This document shows, piece after piece, positions 7,213 through 12,246 of a DNA stretch of 12,246 nt (the stretch's first letter is position 1; each line of letters begins with the position of its first letter). The stretch is taken from positions 1 to 12,246 of the forward strand of contig JASLBO010000419.1 in assembly GCA_030146605.1 (NCBI GenBank), given 5' to 3'. The notes beneath the pieces are model-generated. The model was not told where the DNA came from. It saw only the letters and a program-made list of their open reading frames with translations, and did not search any database. A program made the translations under genes and the position numbers. This stretch comes from Sphingomonas sp. GTDB lineage: Bacteria > Pseudomonadota > Alphaproteobacteria > Sphingomonadales > Sphingomonadaceae.

Positions 7213-8946
7213 TTATTTGGCGCGGTGGAAGATCCAGCTGACATTGGCGCCGCCCGCCGGACTTGCCCCGGTGACGACGAGTTGCTGGCTGGCGAGCGGG
7301 CGGCCGCGCTGGTCGACCCACACGCTGTCCTCGATCGCAAGGCTGCCGCCCTTGCAGCGGAATTGCCAGAGATGCCCCGAGGCGAGACGCAGGATCGCGG
7401 CAAGCCCGTCGGCAGTAGGTGTCACCTCGACCTGCGGATGGAGATGGAAGCGCGCCGCGAACACGATCGGAGCCTTGTGCTTGCGTCGATCCGCGGGGAG
7501 CAGCATGTCTTCGCCGCGCACGTCGCGACCGTCGGGGGACATCGCCAGCACCCGCCGATGCAGATAGCCGTGGCGGCGGACATAACCGTCATGGCTCGCC
7601 TCGATCCGGCTGGCGGTATCGCTCTCGTGACGCACCAGTTCGACTTCCACCACCCCACGGCCGAGCGTGCCATCGGCATGGATCGCTGTGGAATTGCTGT
7701 TGCTCAGCACCAGCGTCGAATGCGCCGCGGTGGTGCGCAGCCCTTCGGCAAGCGCCTGCGGCACCTTGGCATGGGCGGCACGTGCGCCGCCGCAATTGAC
7801 GACGATGCGATCGGGCCCGTCCGAAAGCTCGAAGGCGAGCGTCGAGGCGCAGCCGCCCTCTACCAGCCGGGCGAGCGGCGGTGGCGCCACGTCCATGATC
7901 AGCACGCTGTGCCCCTGCGACAGGCGTTGATAACCCCATTCGCGCGCCTGCTTGAGCGGCCTGGTACGCACACCCGTGGCTTCGATAACCTGTTCGATTA
8001 CGTCGCCGGAAGTGGGGCCGGAGCCCTGCCAGCTGGAGAGCCCCCGGTCGCCGTGGCACAGGCCGAGCAGCGCAGTGACCATGCGGCCCCGCGTCTCCTC
8101 GATGAACCCGGGCGCGTCGAGCCGGCGCGCCGCATAGGCTTCGTCGAGGATGGTGAGCAGCTGGATCGATTCGATCTGCGCCGCGGGCGAACGGGTCACG
8201 CTACCGCCATCCTCGAACACCGATTGATCGAGCGCGCGGCGCAGGCCATTCTCGCCATAAGCGCGGCGCGGATCGCCCCCAGGCATCGACAATCCGGCAA
8301 CCAGCACGCCCGACCATGCGGCGATGAGCCCCGCACCGGGCTGGACGCGATTCGCGGCGCGATCGAGATGCCGCGCCCCGCGGGCGAGCGCATGGAGCAC
8401 ACTGGAACGATAGACCATATCGGTCGACGACAGGATCAGCGGCGCGTGCGCGGTCCAGAACAGCACCCGGCGGCCCCAGAGATCCGCCCGCCACGCCGGC
8501 TCGGACACTTTCTCGGCATGCGCGGCGAGCCAGCGGCGCATGATATGCTCTGCAATCGGCACGCCGCGCGCTCGCGTGGTGACGCTGGAAAGGTCGCGCA
8601 GCCACGCGAAGCTTTGAAGATGGGTGCCGAATCCAGGTGACCAGTCGGGCTTGGCGAAATCGAGCGTGTCGATCGCGCGGTCCTCGCCCTGGAAGCGGAT
8701 CACGCCGTCGAGCAGGGCATTGCCGCGCCCGGCATCGCCGAAAAAGGGATCGTCGGGGACGGCGATGAGCTTGAGCGGATGGCGCCCGCGCAGCCGCATC
8801 GCGTGGAGGGGGGTGCCCCAGGTCAGCCGCTGGAAGCGCTCGGAAATCCGCTCGGCGAGGCTGAGGCCGCGATCGCCGCCGGTGCGGATCAGCCGTTTGC
8901 CTTCATCGACTCCGTCGGCGCCGGATTCGGGCGGCGAGTCTTTCAT
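7213..8946 (-). CDS. Heparinase II/III family protein
   Basis: A 577-residue protein of the group annotated as heparinase II/III family. The C-terminal half has the beta-rich family domain: [10 protein letters not shown] (383-392), [15 protein letters not shown] (406-420) with His409, and [19 protein letters not shown] (449-467) with His452 and Tyr455. The N-terminal half is helical ([27 protein letters not shown]). Polysaccharide lyases of this family are normally exported, yet no signal peptide is visible; the N terminus ([16 protein letters not shown]) is polar. The ATG overlaps the rpe stop as ATGA and purH follows after 39 bases. The substrate is unknown; glycosaminoglycan lyase activity should not be assumed. 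A role in envelope or exopolysaccharide turnover is speculation. Confidence 0.85.
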   Translation of the reverse strand: MKDSPPESGADGVDEGKRLIRTGGDRGLSLAERISERFQRLTWGTPLHAMRLRGRHPLKLIAVPDDPFFGDAGRGNALLDGVIRFQGEDRAIDTLDFAKPDWSPGFGTHLQSFAWLRDLSSVTTRARGVPIAEHIMRRWLAAHAEKVSEPAWRADLWGRRVLFWTAHAPLILSSTDMVYRSSVLHALARGARHLDRAANRVQPGAGLIAAWSGVLVAGLSMPGGDPRRAYGENGLRRALDQSVFEDGGSVTRSPAAQIESIQLLTILDEAYAARRLDAPGFIEETRGRMVTALLGLCHGDRGLSSWQGSGPTSGDVIEQVIEATGVRTRPLKQAREWGYQRLSQGHSVLIMDVAPPPLARLVEGGCASTLAFELSDGPDRIVVNCGGARAAHAKVPQALAEGLRTTAAHSTLVLSNSNSTAIHADGTLGRGVVEVELVRHESDTASRIEASHDGYVRRHGYLHRRVLAMSPDGRDVRGEDMLLPADRRKHKAPIVFAARFHLHPQVEVTPTADGLAAILRLASGHLWQFRCKGGSLAIEDSVWVDQRGRPLASQQLVVTGASPAGGANVSWIFHRAK

Positions 8947-9602
8947 CCGCCTCTCAGCGCGGCGATGTTGGCGGCATAATGATCGGGGCCGCCGGTAAAA
9001 GTGGCGGTACCTGCAACCAAGGCGTCGGCGCCTGCGGCGATCACGCGCGGGGCGGTATCGCGATCGACTCCGCCATCCACTTCGAGATCGATCGCCCGGC
9101 CCGATGCAGTGATCCGGCGGCGCAGCTCGCTGATCTTGGGAAGCTGGCTCTCGATGAACTTCTGCCCGCCAAAGCCGGGATTGACGCTCATCACGAGGAT
9201 CAGATCGACCATGTCCATGACATGGTCGACCACGTTCACCGGAGTGGCGGGGTTGAGCACAACGCCCGCGCGCTTGCCGAGCGCCTTGATCGTCTGGAGC
9301 GTGCGATGGAGATGCGGGCCCGATTCGGGGTGCACAGAAATCGTATCCGCGCCGGCATCCGCGAAAGCGGCGAGCAGCGGATCGACCGGCGCGATCATCA
9401 GATGGACGTCGAACGGCCTGGCGGTGTGCGGGCGCAGCGCCTTGATCACGGCAGGGCCGATCGTGATGTTGGGCACGAATTGGCCGTCCATGACGTCGAC
9501 ATGGATCCAGTCCGCTCCCGCCGCGTCGATCGCGCGGATCTCCTCGCCCAGGCGGGCGAAGTCGGCGGAGAGGATCGACGGGGCAATGCGGACTTCTGGC
9601 AT
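8943..9602 (-). CDS. rpe: Ribulose-phosphate 3-epimerase
   Basis: A 219-residue TIM-barrel enzyme interconverting ribulose 5-phosphate and xylulose 5-phosphate in the pentose phosphate pathway. It shows [13 protein letters not shown] (7-19), [17 protein letters not shown] (34-50) with metal ligands His34 and Asp36, FDVHLMI (64-70) with His67, [14 protein letters not shown] (137-150), and LEVDGGV (173-179) with the second acidic residue Asp176. The phosphate-binding end reads AGTATF, where many members have GSAIF. The ATG at 9602 opens on the conserved [12 protein letters not shown]; the frame is open for another 110 codons upstream, but that part is unlike any Rpe. The Shine-Dalgarno is weak. 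It is translationally coupled to the downstream heparinase-family gene. Confidence 0.96.
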   Translation of the reverse strand: MPEVRIAPSILSADFARLGEEIRAIDAAGADWIHVDVMDGQFVPNITIGPAVIKALRPHTARPFDVHLMIAPVDPLLAAFADAGADTISVHPESGPHLHRTLQTIKALGKRAGVVLNPATPVNVVDHVMDMVDLILVMSVNPGFGGQKFIESQLPKISELRRRITASGRAIDLEVDGGVDRDTAPRVIAAGADALVAGTATFTGGPDHYAANIAALRGG

Positions 9603-9804
9603 GCCGAATGCTCTAGCATGGCATGATTCGCGCGCAACCGGCGCGGACAAGGAAGAAGAGATAGTTCGCGCGGAGGCGAGGAGATACCGCATCTGCGGCC
9701 GTTTCGGTCGCGATGCGTCCATCGACATGGCAGCGGATCGATGCCTCGCCACGCGACGGGCGCTGATCCTCCGCGTCTCCGCGTGGACCTCTTGCTTCTT
9801 CTGC
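9603..9804. other. 202-bp intergenic region between rpe and rsmB
   Basis: The only sizeable spacer within the minus-strand block, and presumably where the rpe promoter lies. The rpe frame stays open through it, but the encoded peptide is Arg/Ser-rich and not Rpe-like. Near the rsmB end is a CTCCGCGT tandem described separately. No convincing sigma-70-type promoter or terminator was identified. Confidence 0.4.
9768..9803 (+). repeat. Tandem CTCCGCGT with pyrimidine tail, likely remnant of a dispersed intergenic repeat
   Basis: CTCCGCGT occurs twice in tandem (9769-9776, 9777-9784), followed by GGACCTCTTGCTTCTTCTG. On the minus strand this reads HAETRR in one frame, a phrase recalled from dispersed repeats in many bacterial genomes. 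It abuts the rsmB stop. Only one copy is present here, so dispersal cannot be shown from this window. Confidence 0.35.
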
Positions 9805-11112
9805 TCAGGCCGCCCGACGGAGCCGCGCGATGAAGAAGCCGTCGAGGCCGCCGGCTTCGGCAAGCGCGCCCGGGAGCAGACGCAGCGTGCCGTCGTCCCG
9901 CGCAAAGACGCCCTCGGGCAGTTCGTCGGCACTGACCGGCACGATCTTGAATCCCGAATGATTTGCGAGGAAGCGTTCTAGCTGGGCCTCGCCTTCCTGC
10001 GGCTCGAGCGAGCAGGTCGAGAAGACGAGCGTGCCGCCGGGCTTCACCCACTCCGCGGCGCGGGCGAACAGGCGCGTCTGAAGCTCGGCCATCTCGGTGA
10101 TCATTGACGGGCGAACGCGGTGGAGCACGTCGGGGTGGCGGCGGAAGATGCCGGTGGCGCTGCACGGTGCGTCGAGCAGCACGACGTCGGCGGGGCTGGC
10201 GGGCTGCCATTTGAGCAGATCGGCGGCGACGACCTGAGCGCTGAGGCCGGTGCGTTCGAGATTTTCGTGAAGTCGCGCGAGACGACTTTCCGAGACGTCG
10301 ACCGCGGTCACCGCCCATCCCGCCGCAGCCAGCTGGAGCGTCTTGCCGCCGGGCGCGGCGCAGAGATCGAGCGCGGTGCCGCGGCCGGTGCCGACCAGCC
10401 GGGCGGGGATCGAGGCGGCAAGATCCTGCACCCACCAATCGCCCTCGGCATAGCCGTCGATGCCGGTGACCGACGCCTTCTCATCGAGGCGGAGATGACC
10501 CGGAAGCAGGCTGCGGCCCGGCAGATCGGGTACGCGGGCCGGATCGCGCAACGTCAGGTCGAGCGGCGGCGGCACGGCGATCGCCCGCTCGGCATCCTCG
10601 ATCATCTGGTCGCCCCAGGCCGCGTGCCAGCGCAGCGCCACCGGATCGGGGAGCGTCGGCGGCTCGGGCAAGGTCGCGCCTTGGCGCAGCAAAGTGCCGA
10701 ACACGCCGTGGACCAGTTTGCGCGGTCCGCCGTCGACCAGCGGCAGCACCGTCGAAATCGCGGCATGGCCCGGCGTGCCGAGCGAGAGCGCCTGGACGAG
10801 CGCGATGCGCAGCGCGAATCGCGCCTTGGCGTCGTCCGGCAGGTCGCGCTGGGTGGCCGAATCGATCAGCGCGTCGAGATCGGGAAGCCGGCGCAGCGCT
10901 TCGGCGGCAATCGCATGGGCGAGGCCGCGATCGTTTGGCGCGAGGCCCTGCGCCGCAGAATCGAGCACCTGCTCGAGCGCGAGGCCGCGGCGGAGCACGG
11001 CATCGAGCAGCTTGAGTGCGGCGCGGCGCGCGGGGACGCCGGGCGCGTCGGGCTCTTGACCGCTCGGGCGGCGAGGACGATGGGGGGCTGTATTCATTGG
11101 AGCCAGTGCCAT
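9805..11112 (-). CDS. rsmB: RsmB/NOP-family 16S rRNA (cytosine-C5) methyltransferase
   Basis: An S-adenosylmethionine-dependent rRNA m5C methyltransferase of 435 residues. An N-terminal NusB-like helical RNA-binding domain (about 25-150: [41 protein letters not shown]) precedes the Rossmann domain. Motifs: [16 protein letters not shown] (247-262, SAM binding), [19 protein letters not shown] (271-289), [17 protein letters not shown] (312-328) with Cys317, and [13 protein letters not shown] (363-375) with Cys367; the two cysteines are the pair used by this family. The start is uncertain. The ATG at 11112 is given here; ATG 11097 is equally possible and neither has a Shine-Dalgarno. Either choice overlaps the divergent SdhAF4 gene. 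Bacterial RsmB targets C967 of 16S rRNA in E. coli numbering; that target is inferred from the family. Confidence 0.94.
   Translation of the reverse strand: MALAPMNTAPHRPRRPSGQEPDAPGVPARRAALKLLDAVLRRGLALEQVLDSAAQGLAPNDRGLAHAIAAEALRRLPDLDALIDSATQRDLPDDAKARFALRIALVQALSLGTPGHAAISTVLPLVDGGPRKLVHGVFGTLLRQGATLPEPPTLPDPVALRWHAAWGDQMIEDAERAIAVPPPLDLTLRDPARVPDLPGRSLLPGHLRLDEKASVTGIDGYAEGDWWVQDLAASIPARLVGTGRGTALDLCAAPGGKTLQLAAAGWAVTAVDVSESRLARLHENLERTGLSAQVVAADLLKWQPASPADVVLLDAPCSATGIFRRHPDVLHRVRPSMITEMAELQTRLFARAAEWVKPGGTLVFSTCSLEPQEGEAQLERFLANHSGFKIVPVSADELPEGVFARDDGTLRLLPGALAEAGGLDGFFIARLRRAA
11099..11102 (+). promoter_or_regulatory. Ribosome binding site of the SdhAF4-type gene
   Basis: GGAG, 8 bases before the ATG at 11111. 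It supports this small gene being translated from 11111, and it lies inside the 5' end of rsmB on the other strand. Confidence 0.5.
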
Positions 11113-11263
11113 GGGCCAGCGTCCGAGCCATGTGAAGCCCCCCCAGCACCTCTCGAAGAGCCCGCCGGTGCCAAAGCCTGCGCCGGCAGAGCCGACAAAG
11201 GACCCGCTCGACCCGACGCGCTATGGCGATTGGGAGCGCAAGGGCGTGGCGGTCGACTTCTAG
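11111..11263 (+). CDS. SdhAF4-type succinate dehydrogenase assembly factor (DUF1674)
   Basis: A 50-residue protein: a Pro/Lys-rich, probably disordered N terminus, then the family signature LDPTRYGDWERKGVAVDF at residues 33-50, ending exactly at the C terminus as is usual. In eukaryotes the homologue (SDHAF4/Sdh8) binds flavinylated SdhA and promotes assembly of succinate dehydrogenase; the same role in alpha-proteobacteria is inferred. The ATG has a GGAG site 8 bases upstream. The gene has no flanking spacer: CATG at 11110-11113 holds both its start and one possible rsmB start, and CTAG at 11260-11263 holds both its stop and that of the convergent DUF1697 gene. Its promoter must therefore lie within rsmB. 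Easily missed because of its size. Confidence 0.9.
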   Translation: MGQRPSHVKPPQHLSKSPPVPKPAPAEPTKDPLDPTRYGDWERKGVAVDF

Positions 11264-11796
11264 ACCGCCAGCATCGCGCGCAGCTTGCCCACCGTGTTCC
11301 AGTTGCGCGCAGTGGCGATTGCCGGGAATTTGAGCTTTGCCAAGGCGCGATCGAGCTTCGATTCGCCGATATTCTCGGGGTAGTCGATAAAGAGCTCGCG
11401 TCCCACGGCGTGGAGGCGCTCAGGTCCGGTGTAGATTTCGGGCAGCTTGTCGATCAGCCCTGCGGGGAAGGGATCGCGGTGGAACACCACCAGCACATGG
11501 CTGGGGTGATCGGCCGCGGCTTCGGGGAACGGATTGGCCGCGATCACGGCGTCGATCTCGGCGAGGTCGCGGAGCAAAACCTCGGTCTTGCAGCCATGCT
11601 CGGCGAGCGCGGCCTCCAGCTTCGCTACGATCGCTGCGCCGCCGCCGGGCGCGTCGAACACCACATTACCTGATGCGAGAAGCGTCTTGGCGTTGCCATA
11701 ACCGAGACCTTCGACGAGCGTCCGCAGCCCGGCCATCGGCAGCTTGCGGTTGCCGCCGACATTGACGCCCTTGAGCAAAGCGGCCCAGCGTTTCAC
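11260..11796 (-). CDS. DUF1697 domain-containing protein
   Basis: A 178-residue cytosolic protein matching the DUF1697 family in length and sequence: KRWAALLKGVNVGGNRKLPM (2-21), LASGNVVF (40-47), VLLRDLAEIDAVIAANPFP (74-92), VFHRDPFP (104-111), YPENIGESKLDRALAK (139-154) and the terminal ARNWNTVGKLRAML (163-176). The family's biochemical function is not known. The start is GTG at 11796, overlapping the gpsA stop as GTGA, so translation is coupled to gpsA. The diverged plus-strand copy at 12218 begins at the equivalent position with ATG, which supports this start. The stop shares CTAG with the convergent SdhAF4 gene. Confidence 0.92.
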   Translation of the reverse strand: MKRWAALLKGVNVGGNRKLPMAGLRTLVEGLGYGNAKTLLASGNVVFDAPGGGAAIVAKLEAALAEHGCKTEVLLRDLAEIDAVIAANPFPEAAADHPSHVLVVFHRDPFPAGLIDKLPEIYTGPERLHAVGRELFIDYPENIGESKLDRALAKLKFPAIATARNWNTVGKLRAMLAV

Positions 11797-11921
11797 GTCT
11801 GCTCCTCGCGAAGCGGGCGGCTGAGCAGCGCCTCGACGACGCGCTGCACCGGCGCCCCTTCGAGCAACGCATTGACTGCCGCGGTGACCGGCATCTCGAC
11901 CCCGGCCTCCATCGCCGCTTC
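11768..11921 (-). repeat. Left arm of the diverged inverted duplication (gpsA end plus DUF1697 start)
   Basis: The reverse complement aligns with 12,096-12,246 along its whole length with one 3-base gap, an extra Thr codon before the stop in this copy. There are roughly 27 mismatches in the 108 bases spanning the shared last 36 gpsA codons. The arms are separated by about 175 bp that belong to the minus-strand gpsA. Confidence 0.7.
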
Positions 11922-12110
11922 GCGCAGCACCGGCGCGGTGAAGGCACCCTCGGCAACGGTCTTGCGGTCGGCGAGCAGCTCGGCCGCGCTCCTGCCCTGA
12001 CCGAGCCCCACCCCGAGCGAAAAATTACGCGAATTGAGCGAGCTGCAGGTGAGGACGAGGTCGCCGAGCCCAGACAGCCCGGTGAGCGTCTCGGCGAGGC
12101 CGCCGCCGAC
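11793..12110 (-). CDS. gpsA: Glycerol-3-phosphate dehydrogenase [NAD(P)+], C-terminal fragment
   Basis: The last ~105 residues of GpsA, which makes sn-glycerol 3-phosphate from dihydroxyacetone phosphate for phospholipid synthesis. Recognisable: GLAETLTGLSGLGDLVLT, then CSSLNSRNFSLGVGLGQGRS, KTVAEGAFTAP (residues contacting cofactor and substrate) and VEMPVTAAVNALLEG, ending LLSRPLREEQT. Its TGA overlaps the DUF1697 GTG as GTGA. Going upstream, similarity to GpsA ends near 12,100. Beyond that the same DNA is an inverted second copy of the gpsA 3' end, and the minus frame hits TAG at 12153-12155. The roughly 220 N-terminal residues, including the Rossmann fold, are therefore absent. The breakpoint can only be placed at about 12,090-12,110. 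Confidence 0.85.
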   Translation of the reverse strand, partial: VGGGLAETLTGLSGLGDLVLTCSSLNSRNFSLGVGLGQGRSAAELLADRKTVAEGAFTAPVLREAAMEAGVEMPVTAAVNALLEGAPVQRVVEALLSRPLREEQT

Positions 12111-12221
12111 GCCGGAGTCGATATGCCGGTGACCGAGGCAGTGAACGCGCTGCTAGGAGGCGCTTCGGTCGGTGACGTCATAGAGGCGCTGCTCAGCCGC
12201 CCCTTGCGGGAAGAACAATGA
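12093..12221 (+). pseudogene. gpsA: Second gpsA 3' end, inverted and diverged, truncated at its 5' side
   Basis: On the plus strand, in the frame from 12111, the peptide AGVDMPVTEAVNALLGGASV continues to EALLSRPLREEQ and a TGA at 12219. It matches the minus-strand gpsA end at 29 of 36 residues. Most base differences are at third codon positions, so this copy has evolved under selection as a real gpsA and is not a simple fold-back of the same molecule. A few more residues (GEAAAD, from 12093) resemble REAAME of the other copy; similarity is then lost. Only the last ~42 codons are present. Confidence 0.75.
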
Positions 12222-12246
12222 AGCGCTGGGTCGGGTTGCTCAAGGG
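12096..12246 (+). repeat. Right arm of the diverged inverted duplication
   Basis: Counterpart of 11,768-11,921 in opposite orientation, continuing to the last base of the window, so its true length is unknown. Confidence 0.7.
12218..12246 (+). CDS. Second DUF1697 gene start, cut by the right edge
   Basis: Nine complete codons (MKRWVGLLK, with a tenth beginning GG) match MKRWAALLKG of the minus-strand DUF1697 gene. The ATG overlaps the preceding gpsA stop as ATGA, the same arrangement as the GTGA overlap in the other copy. The rest lies beyond the window. Confidence 0.6.

Noticed and set aside
9603..9932. An N-terminal extension of rpe of about 110 residues.
   Set aside because: Rpe proteins begin a few residues before APSILSAD; the extension is low-complexity, runs into rsmB, and has no recognisable domain.
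10481..11149. A 222-codon minus-strand frame overlapping the 5' part of rsmB.
   Set aside because: It is rsmB read in a shifted frame; the Ala/Arg/Pro-rich peptide has no motif, whereas the rsmB frame carries a complete NusB-like domain.
11666..12181. A 171-codon minus-strand frame crossing the gpsA/DUF1697 junction and the inverted copy.
   Set aside because: It is an off-frame shadow; the gpsA and DUF1697 frames are clearly recognisable and this one is Arg/Ser-rich without motifs.
1..12246. Search for a defence system, prophage, biosynthetic cluster, CRISPR array or tRNA.
   Set aside because: All confident genes are metabolic, ribosome-modifying or transport genes; no integrase, transposase, nuclease, helicase, regularly spaced repeat or tRNA-like fold was noticed by eye. 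A tRNA or ncRNA covariance search was not possible.

Overview
The window is GC-rich, alpha-proteobacterial chromosomal DNA. It most likely comes from a sphingomonad (Sphingomonas or a close relative). This rests on inference from protein sequence, very tight ATGA-type gene overlaps, the SdhAF4-type DUF1674 gene beside rsmB, and a dispersed repeat read in protein as FDKLRANG / PVRAEPVEA that I associate with this group. No rRNA, tRNA, CRISPR array, transposase, integrase or phage gene was seen. It reads as housekeeping chromosome, with one clear structural anomaly at the right end.

Layout, left to right. (1) 1-472, minus: N-terminal half of a RarD-type EamA transporter that runs off the left edge. 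(2) 597-1550, plus: unrecognised protein with three membrane segments, divergent from rarD. (3) 1563-5488, minus: a translationally coupled operon, read right to left, for the branched-chain 2-oxoacid dehydrogenase complex (E1 alpha, E1 beta, E2), ending in a small YCII-domain gene one base after the E2 stop. No E3 (dihydrolipoamide dehydrogenase) gene is present in or next to it. (4) 5605-9602, minus: rpe, a cytosolic-looking heparinase II/III-family protein, and purH. (5) 9805-11112, minus: rsmB, a 16S rRNA m5C methyltransferase. (6) 11111-11263, plus: a 50-residue SdhAF4/DUF1674 gene with no spacer on either side; it shares CATG with the rsmB start and CTAG with the stop of the next gene. 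(7) 11260-11796, minus: DUF1697 protein. (8) 11793 to about 12100, minus: the C-terminal part of gpsA, overlapping DUF1697 by 4 bp.

The right end is the main anomaly. From about 12,093 to 12,246 the plus strand encodes a second, diverged copy of the gpsA C terminus followed by the start of a second DUF1697 gene, with the same 4-bp overlap. It is an inverted, roughly 75% identical copy of 11,768-11,921, and the minus-strand gpsA is cut off where it begins. This is either an old inverted duplication or, more probably, a chimeric join between two related genomes at a contig end.

Another notable structure is an inverted pair of REP-like repeats (REPIN-like), carried in frame inside the flexible linker of the E2 gene. 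I found no convincing new multi-gene system. The best leads are the inverted junction, the intragenic REPIN, the YCII gene in place of E3, and the spacer-free SdhAF4 gene.
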